From Acetobacteraceae bacterium (GTDB taxonomy: Bacteria > Pseudomonadota > Alphaproteobacteria > Acetobacterales > Acetobacteraceae): a stretch of DNA of 17,770 nucleotides. Location of the stretch: contig CANJSR010000039.1 in the NCBI GenBank assembly GCA_947476855.1, positions 1-17,770 on the forward strand, read 5' to 3'. The notes beneath the pieces were generated by a model. The model was given only the letters and a program-made list of their open reading frames with translations, was not told the origin of the DNA and did no database searches. Below are positions 1 through 8,275 of this stretch, piece after piece. How positions within the stretch are numbered: the stretch's first letter is position 1; every line of letters starts with the position of its first letter. Made by a program: the position numbers and the translations under genes.

Positions 1-2
1 GC

Positions 3-1382
3 CGGCTGCGGATGCAGGTCGACAGCAAGCCCGAGGCGCTGGACGAACTCGACCGGCGTGTCATCCAGCTCAAGATCGAGAAGGTGGCGCTATCGAAGGA
101 AAGCGATCCCGCTTCCAAGGACCGGCTGGTGAAGCTGGAGAAGGAACTGGCGGAGGTCGAGGACAAGTCCAACGCCATGACCGCCACCTGGCGGTCGGAG
201 AAGGAACAGCTCAACGAGGCGCAGAAGCTCAAGGAACGGCTGGACCAGGCGCGCGGAGAGGCGGAGATCGCCCAGCGCACCGGCGACCTGACCCGGGCGT
301 CGGAGCTTCTGTACGGCCTGATCCCGGCGCTGGAGTTCAAGATCAAGGAAGCCGGCGACGGCAAGCTGGTCAACGAAGCGGTGGATGAGGAGGGTATTGC
401 CTCGGTCGTGTCACGCTGGACCGGCGTGCCGGTGGACAAGATGCTCCAGGGTGAACGCGCCAAGCTGATGCAGATGGAAGACCAACTGCGGAAGCGGGTG
501 ATCGGGCAGGAAGAACCGCTGGTCGCGGTCGCCAACGCCGTGCGGCGTGCCCGTGCCGGCTTGCAGGACCCCAACCGGCCGATCGGCAGCTTCCTGTTCC
601 TCGGCCCGACCGGCGTCGGCAAGACCGAAACCTGCAAGGCGCTGGCCGAATTCCTGTTCGACGACGAACGGGCGATCGTGCGCATCGACATGAGCGAGTT
701 CATGGAGAAGCACTCGGTGTCCCGCCTGATCGGCGCGCCTCCGGGCTATGTCGGCTACGACGAAGGCGGTGTGCTGACCGAGGCCGTCCGCCGCCGTCCG
801 TATCAGGTGATTCTGTTCGATGAGGTCGAGAAAGCGCATGAGGACGTCTTCAACGTCCTGCTCCAGGTGCTGGACGATGGCCGCCTGACCGATGGTCAGG
901 GCCGGACGGTGGACTTCAAGAACACAATCATCGTGCTGACCTCCAACCTGGGCAGTGAGGTCCTGGCCGCGCAGCCGGAAGGCGAACCGGCTGCAATGGT
1001 GCAAGGCGAGGTGATGGCGGTCGTGCGGCGTCACTTCCGGCCGGAGTTCCTGAACCGGCTGGACGAGATCATCCTGTTCCGCCGCCTGCAACGGGCGGAC
1101 ATGGGCGCGATCGTGCAGATCCAGTTGGGCAATCTGCGGAAGCTGCTGGCGGACCGGAAGATCGGTCTCGATCTCGACCTGGCCGCCACCGACTGGCTCG
1201 CCAACGAAGGGTACGACAGCGTCTACGGCGCTCGGCCGCTCAAGCGGGTGATCCAGCGGAACCTGCAGAACCCGCTGGCGGGGATGATCCTGGAAGGCAC
1301 GATCAAGGACGGGGATACCGTTCAGGTCAGCGCCGACCGGACCGGCCTAGTGATCGGCGGGGCAATGGCCGCCGCGGCGTAA
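3..1382 (+). CDS. clpB: ATP-dependent chaperone ClpB, C-terminal part (5' end outside the window)
   Basis: Hsp100 disaggregase that threads aggregated proteins through its hexamer pore together with DnaK/DnaJ/GrpE in the cytoplasm. The reading frame is open from base 3, so the gene starts upstream. About 459 residues are visible of a usual 860 or so; the first ATG at 12 is internal. Numbering residues from that ATG, the first 110 or so are charged and helical, matching the coiled-coil M domain. WTGVPV follows near 137, then the second AAA+ module: Walker A GPTGVGKT at 198-205, pore loop GYVGYDEGG, Walker B VILFDE at 266-271, sensor-1 [16 protein letters not shown] with the arginine finger, and sensor-2 YGARPLKR. 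No damage is visible. The M domain and GYVGYDEGG separate it from ClpA/ClpC. A terminator follows the TAA stop. Confidence 0.97.
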   Translation, partial: RLRMQVDSKPEALDELDRRVIQLKIEKVALSKESDPASKDRLVKLEKELAEVEDKSNAMTATWRSEKEQLNEAQKLKERLDQARGEAEIAQRTGDLTRASELLYGLIPALEFKIKEAGDGKLVNEAVDEEGIASVVSRWTGVPVDKMLQGERAKLMQMEDQLRKRVIGQEEPLVAVANAVRRARAGLQDPNRPIGSFLFLGPTGVGKTETCKALAEFLFDDERAIVRIDMSEFMEKHSVSRLIGAPPGYVGYDEGGVLTEAVRRRPYQVILFDEVEKAHEDVFNVLLQVLDDGRLTDGQGRTVDFKNTIIVLTSNLGSEVLAAQPEGEPAAMVQGEVMAVVRRHFRPEFLNRLDEIILFRRLQRADMGAIVQIQLGNLRKLLADRKIGLDLDLAATDWLANEGYDSVYGARPLKRVIQRNLQNPLAGMILEGTIKDGDTVQVSADRTGLVIGGAMAAAA

Positions 1383-1390
1383 GAGAAGCA

Positions 1391-1427
1391 GAGGGGGGCG
1401 TGGCGGATGACCGTCGCGCCCCTTTTT
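1391..1427 (+). terminator. Rho-independent terminator of clpB
   Basis: Ten bases after the clpB stop, GGGGCG pairs with CGCCCC, and the inner CGG/CCG arms enclose an ATGA loop. The run TTTTT follows directly on the plus strand. On the minus strand the same hairpin could also stop transcripts from the RTX remnant, but no T-run follows it there. Confidence 0.8.
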
Positions 1428-1431
1428 GGGT

Positions 1432-2521
1432 TCAGACGAACTTGAAGTCACTGCCGATCAGGGACGCCTTCGATACGTTCAGCAGCGTCAACGATGTGCC
1501 GCCGTCGAAGGTAAAAACCGTGTTCTTCCCGCCAACGCCGGTGGAGGTGGCGACCGCCATCACCTCGGCGAAGCTGTCGAAGGACGCGCCGAGGGAGAAG
1601 ACGATCACTTCCTCCGACCCCAGGTCGGCGAAGAAGTCGCTGATCGTGCTTGGAATCGACGACGTAGATGTCGTCACCCAGGCCGCCTCCCATCTTGTCC
1701 GTGCCGGTGCCTCCATCCATGAGGTCCTTGCCGCCGCCGCTGAACAGGCTGTCGTCGCCGCCATTGCCCATCAGGGTGTCGTCACCGTCCATGCCGGACA
1801 GGATGTTGATCGCGTTGTTGCCGTCGATACGATTGTCGCCGCCGTTGCCGGTGCCGTTGATCTTGTCGCCGCCTGTCAGCACCAGATGTTCGACATTGGC
1901 CGGCAGGGTGAAGCTGATCGGGGAGTAGATCGTGTCATAACCCTCATTGAGGCGCTCTGAGACGACGTCGCCGATGGAATCCACGTAGTACTACAGATCG
2001 CTGTCCTTGCCGCCGGCCATGACGTCGTCGCCGATCCCGCCGTCGATCGTGTCGGCACCTTCGCCGCCGTCGATCAGGTCGTTGCCGTCACCGGCGTCGA
2101 TGATGTCGTTGCCGGCCCGGCCGCGGATGATATCGTCGGAGTCGCCGCCGATCAAGATGTCGAGCAGGCTGCTGCCACCCAGGATCTGCGGGGTGGTCTG
2201 GAAGGCGGCGACCGTCGCGGTCTAGGTCAGGTCGGTTGTGACGCCACTGAATGTGTTCTGCGCGGAGAAGACGAACTTGTATTGATGGAAGCCTGGGATC
2301 GGCTCTCCCACCAGACCGAAGGTTATGGTGTCGGATTCGTTGGAAAAGTTGCCGCCCGAGCCAAGCAATCCGCCATTTCCGTCGTAGGTGGACAGGGTCC
2401 AGCTGGTATTGCCGAAATACTAACTCGTTTCGGAATCGTTTTCTACCTCGATCGAATATGTGACGAACATGTCGAAGATGTTGGAGGGACAATCGACGAA
2501 GAGCGAAACGGAGACGGCCAT
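1432..2521 (-). pseudogene. RTX (Ca-binding nonapeptide repeat) protein, broken by three TAG stops and a frameshift
   Basis: Read on the minus strand from ATG at 2521 (GAGG 8 nt upstream), one frame gives a roughly 100-residue N-terminal part I do not recognise, then RTX repeats such as GRAGNDIIDAGDGNDLIDGG, GMDGDDTLMGNGGDDSL and GGLGDDIYVVDS. Between them is a typical linker (YYVDSIGDVVSERLNEGYDT, then LPANVEHLVLTG). Intact RTX proteins are secreted by type I systems and fold on calcium. This frame is interrupted by TAG at 2420-2422, 2222-2224 and 1991-1993. Near 1650-1665 it shifts, and homology continues in another frame as STISDFFADLGSEEVIVFSL to the TGA at 1432-1434. The span of 1090 bp is not a multiple of three. 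TAG is the ordinary stop of other genes here (tctA, both tctC genes, the SBP gene), so I read this as decay. No type I secretion genes are nearby. Confidence 0.8.
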
Positions 2522-2644
2522 TGAAATCCTCGTGGGTCGTGGTTTGCTTTTATCGCTGTCTGTGCAAATCCGAATACTCGGCGGTCGATAAGACGGCCAG
2601 ATAAGTTATTCACATTAGATCGAAATAATACTTTAATACGACTT
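2522..2644 (-). other. AT-richer intergenic stretch upstream of the RTX remnant
   Basis: Bases from about 2545 to 2644 are clearly richer in A/T than the surrounding high-GC DNA, with runs such as aaataatacttta. This is where a promoter for the minus-strand RTX gene would lie. I cannot pick a convincing -35/-10 pair, so only the position and composition support this. Confidence 0.35.
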
Positions 2645-2679
2645 ACCCGGACACTGGCGGCTTGCGCCAATGCCCGGGT
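2645..2679 (-). terminator. Hairpin terminator after the tctC of the TTT operon
   Basis: Fourteen bases after the tctC stop on the minus strand there is a nearly perfect 15-bp stem with a 5-nt loop. Outer arms ACCCGG/CCGGGT and inner arms TGGCG/CGCCA are joined by CA/TG plus two wobble pairs. No T-run follows on the minus strand, so it may act as a 3'-end-stabilising hairpin or need Rho. Confidence 0.6.
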
Positions 2680-2692
2680 GTTTCGGTTCCGG

Positions 2693-3667
2693 CTACTGCC
2701 CGGTGGCGCCCGCGGCCTTCAGGATCGGAGTCCAGCGCGCCACTTCGGAGGTCACCAGTTCGCCCAGGGCCTCGGGCGTGCGGCCCTTCTGGTCGGGGAT
2801 GACGCTGCCCAGGTCCAGCAGGCGCTTGCGCGTCGCCGGATCGTCCAGCGCTGCGCTCAGCGCGGCGTTCAACTTGGCGACGACGTCCTTGGGCGTGCCC
2901 TTGGGGGCGAAGACGGCGTTCCAGGCGCTGACCTGATACTCCGGCATGCCGGCTTCCTTGGTCGTCGGCACGTTCGGCAGGACAGGGGAGCGTTCGGCTG
3001 TCGCGATGGCATAGGCCTTGATCGCACCGCCGTTGATTTGCTCGACCAGGTTCACGATCTGGTCGCACATGTAGTCGACCTGCCCGCCCACGAGGTCGTT
3101 CAGCGCCGGCCCGGTGCCGCGGTAGGCGACGGCGGTCGGCTTCACATTCAACTGGGCCGACAGCAGCAGGCAGGTGGTGAAGGACACGGAGCCCACGCCG
3201 GCATGCGCCTGGTTCACCTTGGCGGTGTTGGCCTTCACATAGGCCATGAACTCCTGTAGGTTCGCGGCGGGGAAGTCCTTCTTCGCCACGATGACGATCG
3301 GCGTGCCGGCGGCGAGGCCGATCTGCTCGAAATCCTTGGTCGGGTCATAGCGCAGGTTCGGGTACAGGGCAGGGGCCGCGCCATGGGTGCCCATGTGGCC
3401 CATCATGATCGTATAGCCGTCGGGCGCGGCCTGCTTGCCGCGGGTGATGCCCGTGGTGCCGCCGGCGCCGGCGACGTTCTCGATCACCACCTGCTGGCCG
3501 AGGGTCTTGGACATGTGTTCGCCAACGATGCGGGCGACGATGTCGGTGGGGCCCCCGGCGGCGAAGGGAACGATCATGGTGACGGGCTTGGTCGGATAGG
3601 CCTGGGCCCAGGCCGCCGAGATCGGCAATACCAGGGCCGCGGCCAGCAACCACGCGAAACGCTTCAT
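2693..3667 (-). CDS. tctC: Tripartite tricarboxylate transporter substrate-binding protein (TctC/Bug family)
   Basis: Periplasmic binding protein that delivers a carboxylate-type ligand to the TctA/TctB membrane pair. It has 324 residues, the usual Bug size. The start at 3667 was chosen over an upstream in-frame ATG at 3724 because AGGAG lies 9 nt before it and it yields a clean signal peptide: KR, a hydrophobic core, then AWA with cleavage near residue 21. The first ligand-loop motif VPFAAGGPTD is at 33-42. Other family hallmarks are AAPDGYTIM, YDPTKDF, VAYRGTGPALNDLVGGQVD and the C-terminal KEAGMPEYQVSAWNAVFAP. It is the third gene of the tctB-tctA-tctC operon, 73 bp after tctA, and ends in TAG before a hairpin. 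The ligand cannot be read from the sequence; Bug proteins bind citrate, other di- and tricarboxylates, amino acids or aromatic acids. Confidence 0.93.
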   Translation of the reverse strand: MKRFAWLLAAALVLPISAAWAQAYPTKPVTMIVPFAAGGPTDIVARIVGEHMSKTLGQQVVIENVAGAGGTTGITRGKQAAPDGYTIMMGHMGTHGAAPALYPNLRYDPTKDFEQIGLAAGTPIVIVAKKDFPAANLQEFMAYVKANTAKVNQAHAGVGSVSFTTCLLLSAQLNVKPTAVAYRGTGPALNDLVGGQVDYMCDQIVNLVEQINGGAIKAYAIATAERSPVLPNVPTTKEAGMPEYQVSAWNAVFAPKGTPKDVVAKLNAALSAALDDPATRKRLLDLGSVIPDQKGRTPEALGELVTSEVARWTPILKAAGATGQ

Positions 3668-3740
3668 CGTCCAACTCCTGTTCTTTGTCCGGACATGCGT
3701 GCCCTGGACTTGCATCGAGTTCAATAGCTGGGGGCGTCGG

Positions 3741-5243
3741 CTATTCCTGGAAGGCGTCTTCCCGCCCGCGGCGGACGGCGGGCAGCAGGGCGATCACCAG
3801 GATGACGGCGGCGGCCAGCAGCAGCCCGGCGGAGACCGGACGTTCGACAAAGGTCATCAGGCTGCCGCGCGACAGCACCAGGGCCTGGCGCAGCTTTTCC
3901 TCCAGCAGGCGGCCGAGGACAAAGCCCAGCAGCATCGGCGCCGGTTCGAGGCCGAACTTGATCAGCGCGTAGCCGACGAAGCCGAAGAAGGCGGTGAAGA
4001 ACACATCGGCAGGGTTGTTGTTGATGGAGTAGATGCCGATGCAACAGAACAGCAGGATGGCCGGGAACATCAGGCGGTAGGGCACGCGCAGGAGCCTCAC
4101 CCACAGGCCGACCAGCGGCAGGTTGATGACCAGCAGCATCAGGTTGCCGATCCACATCGACGCGATCATGCCCCAGAACAGGCTGGGGTTCTTGGTCATC
4201 ACCTGGGGGCCTGGAATGACGCCATGGATCGTCATCGCGCCAACCATCAGCGCCATCACGGCATTGGGCGGGATGCCCAGCGTCAGCAGCGGGATGAAGG
4301 CGGTCTGCGCGCCGGCATTGTTCGCGGCTTCCGGCCCCGCCACGCCCTCGATCGCGCCCTTGCCGAAGCGGCGGGGGTCGTCGGCCAGCTTCTTTTCCAG
4401 CGTGTAGGACGCAAAGGGCGCCAGCACCGCGCCGTTGCCCGGCAGGATGCCCAGCGCCGCGCCCAGGCCGGTGCCGCGCAGCATCGGGCCGGCACAGCGC
4501 CGCAGGTCGGCCCAGGACGGCAGCAGCCGCCCGATGGAGGCACGCACGACGTCCCGGGTCTCGGGCGCGTCGAGGTTCCGCATCACCTCGGCGATGCCGA
4601 ACACGCCCATCGCCAGCACGGCGAAGTCGATCCCGTCGGACAGTGAATCGAGGCCCAGGGTCAGCCGGTCCTCTCCGGTCTCCAGGTCGGTGCCGACGGT
4701 GGCGAGCAGGACGCCGAACACGATCATGATGACCGCCTTCAGCACCGATCCCCGCGCCAGCACGACCGCGAGCGTCAGGCCCAGCAGCATCAGCCCGAAA
4801 TACTCGGCCGGACCGAACAGCAGCGCGAGCTTGGTCAGCGGCGCGCCGATCGCGGCGATCACCAGCGTGGCCACCGTGCCGGCCAGGAATGACGCGATCG
4901 CCGCCGTCCCTAGCGCCACGCCGGCCTGACCGCGCTTGGCCATCTCGTGTCCGTCCAGCGCGGTGACGACGGACGTCGCTTCTCCGGGGATGTTGATCAG
5001 GATCGCGGTGGTGGAGCCGCCGTACTGCGCGCCGTAGTAGATGCCCGCCAGCATGATCAGCGCGCCGGTGGGATCGACCTTGAAGGTCAGCGGCATCAGC
5101 ATGGCGATCGTGGCGATCGGGCCAACGCCGGGCAACACACCGATCAGCGTGCCGACCAGGCAGCCGGTGAAGCACAGGGCCAGGTTGACGGGAGAGAAGG
5201 CTGTCGCGAAGCCAAGGCCGAGATTGGCGATCAGGTCCATCAT
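3741..5243 (-). CDS. tctA: Tripartite tricarboxylate transporter large membrane subunit TctA
   Basis: The large integral membrane subunit that forms the translocation path of the TTT secondary transporter, driven by an ion gradient. Its 500 residues match the family length. The protein is hydrophobic throughout with about a dozen candidate membrane segments. The family signature appears twice, in line with the internal duplication of TctA: GVLPGVGPI at 35-43 and GILPGNGAV at 265-273. Other conserved stretches are YGAQYGGSTTAILINIPGE at 70-88, GVAGPEAANNAGAQTAF from 300 and TLGIPPNAVMAL from 321. Two adjacent ATGs (5243 and 5240) can both serve as start. The start lies 4 nt after the tctB stop, so the two are probably translationally coupled. 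It ends in TAG. No frameshift or missing motif is seen. Confidence 0.95.
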   Translation of the reverse strand: MMDLIANLGLGFATAFSPVNLALCFTGCLVGTLIGVLPGVGPIATIAMLMPLTFKVDPTGALIMLAGIYYGAQYGGSTTAILINIPGEATSVVTALDGHEMAKRGQAGVALGTAAIASFLAGTVATLVIAAIGAPLTKLALLFGPAEYFGLMLLGLTLAVVLARGSVLKAVIMIVFGVLLATVGTDLETGEDRLTLGLDSLSDGIDFAVLAMGVFGIAEVMRNLDAPETRDVVRASIGRLLPSWADLRRCAGPMLRGTGLGAALGILPGNGAVLAPFASYTLEKKLADDPRRFGKGAIEGVAGPEAANNAGAQTAFIPLLTLGIPPNAVMALMVGAMTIHGVIPGPQVMTKNPSLFWGMIASMWIGNLMLLVINLPLVGLWVRLLRVPYRLMFPAILLFCCIGIYSINNNPADVFFTAFFGFVGYALIKFGLEPAPMLLGFVLGRLLEEKLRQALVLSRGSLMTFVERPVSAGLLLAAAVILVIALLPAVRRGREDAFQE

Positions 5244-5247
5244 GGCC

Positions 5248-5736
5248 CTAGTACCCCACCAGCCAGGGGGCCAGTGGTATGGCCAGGCCCAGGGCGAACT
5301 TGAACAGCAGCACGCAGAACGCGGTCATGACGAGGCTGAAGATCAGCGTCTCCGACCACCGTGTCTCGGGGCTGGCGGCGGCGCCGACGATCACCGTCAG
5401 CGGGCCGGCGACAGCCAGGCCGGCGGGCCGCACGCTCAGGCCGAAGGTGATCACGGCGGCGAGGATCATGACCGGGCCGCGCAGGCTCCAGCGTTCCAGG
5501 CGTTCCCCGTCGGTGGTCAGGGCGGTGGCCAGCAGCACGACACCCAGCCCGCCGAACAGGATCGCCAGCGCGCGGGGCAGCATGCCGGCGCCGATGGCCC
5601 CCAGGCTGCCGGTGGCCAGCGATGCCCCCTGCCACAGCGCGAAGGCGGCGACGGCGATCACGACCAAGCCGGCCGCGGTGTCCTGCCGGAGCCAGGGGGG
5701 CGTCGGTTCCGATGGTGGCGCGCTTGCTTCTGTCAT
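5248..5736 (-). CDS. tctB: Tripartite tricarboxylate transporter small membrane subunit TctB
   Basis: The small, poorly conserved membrane partner of TctA. The 162-residue product has hydrophobic segments at about 21-36, 54-73, 86-101, 104-120 and 130-150, matching the 4-5 helices of TctB proteins. The N-terminal 18 residues are Pro/Glu-rich and cytoplasmic-looking. The identity rests on size, topology and position directly before tctA more than on sequence motifs. The frame is open further upstream, but I chose ATG at 5736 because GGAAGG lies 7 nt before it and the upstream translation is low-complexity and overlaps the divergent gene's promoter. It is first in the operon. Confidence 0.88.
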   Translation of the reverse strand: MTEASAPPSEPTPPWLRQDTAAGLVVIAVAAFALWQGASLATGSLGAIGAGMLPRALAILFGGLGVVLLATALTTDGERLERWSLRGPVMILAAVITFGLSVRPAGLAVAGPLTVIVGAAASPETRWSETLIFSLVMTAFCVLLFKFALGLAIPLAPWLVGY

Positions 5737-5761
5737 CGGCCCTTCCTGCTTCCCCAGCCTC

Positions 5762-5767
5762 ATTATC
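5762..5767 (-). promoter_or_regulatory. Candidate -10 element of the tctBAC operon
   Basis: On the minus strand GATAAT lies about 25 nt upstream of the tctB ATG, a suitable distance for a short leader. I see no good -35 hexamer, so an activator may be needed. This is a weak call from position and one hexamer only. Confidence 0.35.
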
Positions 5768-5830
5768 CCACGTTCGTATCGGACGGTAGACAGTGCATGC
5801 CCGAACCGCAATGTGGGTTTCCCGGGGCCT

Positions 5831-5859
5831 TTGCCGTGGCCATTCCCAGGCGGTAACGT
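5831..5859 (+). promoter_or_regulatory. Candidate sigma70-type promoter of the FAD oxidoreductase-tctC2 operon
   Basis: TTGCCG at 5831-5836 and TAACGT at 5854-5859 are separated by exactly 17 nt. The expected start site would leave a leader of about 15 nt carrying GAGAGGA before the ATG at 5882. It lies in the 145-bp divergent region shared with tctB. No regulator gene is adjacent. Confidence 0.45.
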
Positions 5860-5881
5860 CGGGACCAGAGAGGACACACCC

Positions 5882-7315
5882 ATGCCCGATACCGCCATCA
5901 CCGCCCTTACGCCCTTGCTCGACCGCATCCGCGCCGTTGTCGGGGATCGCGGCATCCTGACCGATCCGACCGACACCGCGCCTTATGCGGAAGACTGGCG
6001 GCGCCTGTACAAAGGCAAGACCTCGGCCGTGATCCGGCCCGCCAATACGCAGGAGCTGGCGGATGTCGTGCGGCTGTGCGCCGAGGCTGGCACGCCGATC
6101 GTGCCCCAGGGCGGGAACACATCGATGGTGGGCGGCGCGGTGCCGAACGAGGACGGGTCGGAACTGGTCCTGTCCACCGCTCGCCTGAACCGCATCCACG
6201 CGATCGACCCGGTCGACCTGACCATGACCATCGAGTCCGGGGTCACCCTGAAAGCCGCCCAGAACGCGGCGCTGGAAGCCGGGTGCCTGCTGCCGTTGTC
6301 GATCTCGTCAGAAGGATCGGCGCAGATCGGCGGCGTGCTGGCGGTGAATGCAGGCGGCAACAACACGGTTCGCTATGGCAATGCCCGCGACCTGGTGCTG
6401 GGGCTGGAGGTCGTGCTGCCCGACGGCACCATCTGGAACGGGCTGCGCCGGCTGCGCAAGGACAACACGGGCTATTGCCTCCGCCAGCTATTCGTTGGTT
6501 CCGAGGGCACGCTGGGCATCATCACCACGGCGATCCTGAAACTCGCCCCCAAGCCGCGCGAGATCGCGGTCGCCTTCTGCGCCTTGCCGCATGCCGAGGC
6601 CGCGCTGGACCTCTTCGCCCGCATCCAGGCCCACGATGCCGCCGCGATCAGCGCGTTTGAACTGATGTCGGGCCTGGGCACCGAATTCGTCCTCATGCAC
6701 ATCCCCGGCGCCGTCCTCCCGCTGTCCCAGCCCGCGCCGTTCTACGCCCTGGTGGAACTCGCAACCCCCCGACCGAACGCCGGCCTGCGGGAGTCGCTGG
6801 AAAGCGTCCTGGAAGCGGCGATGGAGGCCGGCTCGGTCACCGATGCCGCCATCGCGGAATCCGACGCCCAGCGCGCCGCGATTTGGCGCCTGCGGGAAGA
6901 ACACTCCGAAGCGCAGAAGCGGGAAGGGGCGAGCGTGAAGAACGATGTCTCGGTCCCCGTATCGAAAGTCCCGGCCTTCATCCGCAAGGCCACCAAGGCC
7001 TGTGAGAAACTGATCCCCGGTGTCCGCTGCGTGCCGTTCGGCCACATGGGCGATGGCAATATCCACTTCAATCTCGAACAGCCCGTGGGTGCCGATCCGA
7101 AATGGTTCCTCGAACAGGACCACGCGATCATGGATGTCGTGAACGAGGTGGTCCGTGAGTACGACGGCAGCTTCTCGGCTGAACACGGGATCGGCAAGCT
7201 CAAGCCCTATATGATGCCGGACTGGCGCGGCGGGGCGGAGCTTGCCATCATGCAACGGATCAAGGCCGCGCTGGACCCGCGCGGCATCATGAATCCGGGG
7301 AAGGTCTTGCCATGA
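5882..7315 (+). CDS. FAD-binding oxidoreductase, GlcD / D-2-hydroxyglutarate dehydrogenase-like
   Basis: A VAO/PCMH-family flavoenzyme predicted to oxidise a D-2-hydroxy acid (D-lactate, glycolate or D-2-hydroxyglutarate type) to the 2-oxo acid. It has 477 residues. The N-terminal PCMH FAD domain carries PQGGNTSMVGGAVP at 75-88, GGVLAVNAGGNNTVRYGN at 150-167 and GSEGTLGIIT at 206-215. The C-terminal FAD-oxidase_C domain has WRLREE at 335-340, GHMGDGNIHFN at 387-397 (H388, H395) and AEHGIG at 433-438 (E434). In D2HGDH relatives these His and Glu residues hold a metal and bind the substrate carboxylate. The start at 5882 follows GAGAGGA and replaces a much longer open frame that runs back through tctB. 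Its TGA overlaps the next ATG (ATGA), so it is coupled to a TctC, which suggests its substrate is imported. The exact substrate is unknown. Confidence 0.92.
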   Translation: MPDTAITALTPLLDRIRAVVGDRGILTDPTDTAPYAEDWRRLYKGKTSAVIRPANTQELADVVRLCAEAGTPIVPQGGNTSMVGGAVPNEDGSELVLSTARLNRIHAIDPVDLTMTIESGVTLKAAQNAALEAGCLLPLSISSEGSAQIGGVLAVNAGGNNTVRYGNARDLVLGLEVVLPDGTIWNGLRRLRKDNTGYCLRQLFVGSEGTLGIITTAILKLAPKPREIAVAFCALPHAEAALDLFARIQAHDAAAISAFELMSGLGTEFVLMHIPGAVLPLSQPAPFYALVELATPRPNAGLRESLESVLEAAMEAGSVTDAAIAESDAQRAAIWRLREEHSEAQKREGASVKNDVSVPVSKVPAFIRKATKACEKLIPGVRCVPFGHMGDGNIHFNLEQPVGADPKWFLEQDHAIMDVVNEVVREYDGSFSAEHGIGKLKPYMMPDWRGGAELAIMQRIKAALDPRGIMNPGKVLP

Positions 7316-8274
7316 TGCGTCGTTTCCTGACCGCTCTGATCCTGCTTGGCATGACCGCGACCGCGGCGCTGGCGCAGGGCACCAAGTGGCCCGAGCGCCC
7401 GGTCCGGGTCATCGTACCCTTCGCCGCCGGCGGACCGAACGATGTCGTTGCCCGCCTCTGGGTGGATCGGCTGACCCTGGCGCTGGGCCAGCAGTTCATC
7501 GTCGATAACCGTGGCGGCGCCTCCGGCATGATCGGATCCGAGGCCGCGGCCCGCGCCGCCCCGGATGGCTATACGCTGCTGCTGGCCTCCAGCAGCACGC
7601 TGGGCCTGGTGCCGGTCGTGGCCAAGGTCAATTTTGATCCGCTGAAGGATTTCACCCCGATGGCGCGGGTGGGCGACCTGATCCAGGGCCTGGCGGTCAA
7701 CCCGACCCTGAAGGCAACGAATGTCGCGGAGCTTGTGGCCCTGGCCAAGGCGACCCCCGGCAAGATCGCCTGGGGCACGCCCGGATCGGGCACCGGGTCC
7801 CATCTGATGGTCGTGAACTTCAACCGCCGAGCCGAGGTTGACATCCTGCATGTGCCGTATCGCGGTAGCGCGGACGTGCTGAATGACCTGATCGCCGGCC
7901 ATGTGCAGGTCATGTCCGACATCGTCGTCCTGCCGCATGTCCGCGCCGGCAAGCTGCGCCTGCTGGCGATGGTCGGTGATGATCGCCATCCCGGCTTCCC
8001 CGACACGCCGACCTTGGCCGAACAGGGCTTTCCCGACATCACCCCCACCACCTTCTACGGCATCTATGGCCCGGCGGGCGTGTCCAAGGACATCGTGGAC
8101 AAGGTGAATGCCGCGGTTTCGGAGATCATGAAGAACCCCGAGATGATCCAACGCTCCCTTGAACGGGGCGTGCTGCTGAAGCCGATGGACGGGCCTGCGA
8201 CCGGCAAGGCACTTGCCGCCCAGACCGAGATCAACCGTGAGATCGTGAAGACCGCCGGCCTGAAGATGGAGTAG
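7312..8274 (+). CDS. Second TctC/Bug-family substrate-binding protein, coupled to the FAD oxidoreductase
   Basis: A periplasmic binding protein of 320 residues. The N-terminus is MMRRF followed by a hydrophobic core ending ALAQ, so cleavage is likely near residue 21. Family motifs are VPFAAGGPNDVVARLW from 35, AAPDGYTLLLASSS, the second ligand loop GTPGSGTGSH, VPYRGSADVLNDLIAGHVQVM and PTLAEQGFPDITPTTFYGIYGPAG. It differs clearly from the operon TctC in the ligand loops (PND for PTD; GSGTGSH for GVGSVSF), so a different ligand is likely. The start overlaps the oxidoreductase stop by 4 nt, and ATG at 7315 is equally possible; GGGAAGG lies upstream. No membrane subunits accompany it. As for many orphan Bug proteins, it may use the nearby TctAB or act in sensing. 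It ends in TAG, 1 bp from the convergent gene. Confidence 0.93.
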   Translation: MMRRFLTALILLGMTATAALAQGTKWPERPVRVIVPFAAGGPNDVVARLWVDRLTLALGQQFIVDNRGGASGMIGSEAAARAAPDGYTLLLASSSTLGLVPVVAKVNFDPLKDFTPMARVGDLIQGLAVNPTLKATNVAELVALAKATPGKIAWGTPGSGTGSHLMVVNFNRRAEVDILHVPYRGSADVLNDLIAGHVQVMSDIVVLPHVRAGKLRLLAMVGDDRHPGFPDTPTLAEQGFPDITPTTFYGIYGPAGVSKDIVDKVNAAVSEIMKNPEMIQRSLERGVLLKPMDGPATGKALAAQTEINREIVKTAGLKME

Positions 8275-8275
8275 G

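Noticed and set aside
1400..1960. Plus-strand open frame of 186 residues opposite the RTX remnant
   Set aside because: It is the mirror of RTX repeat DNA (Val/Ala-rich, no family resemblance); the minus-strand frame carries clear GGxGxD repeats.
1500..2200. DNA repeats resembling a tandem array or CRISPR
   Set aside because: The repetition is the imperfect 27-bp coding period of RTX nonapeptides, without conserved repeats or spacers.
1432..2521. Recoding of TAG as a sense codon across the genome
   Set aside because: TAG ends intact genes in the same window (tctA, both tctC genes, the SBP gene), so decay of one gene is simpler.
3699..4646. 315-residue plus-strand frame opposite tctA
   Set aside because: Composition is Gln/His/Arg-rich antisense noise typical of high-GC genes; tctA on the minus strand has the full family motifs.
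5279..5881. 200-residue N-terminal extension of the FAD oxidoreductase
   Set aside because: It runs antisense through tctB and its start region, is low complexity, and the ATG at 5882 has a ribosome-binding site and the family N-terminus.
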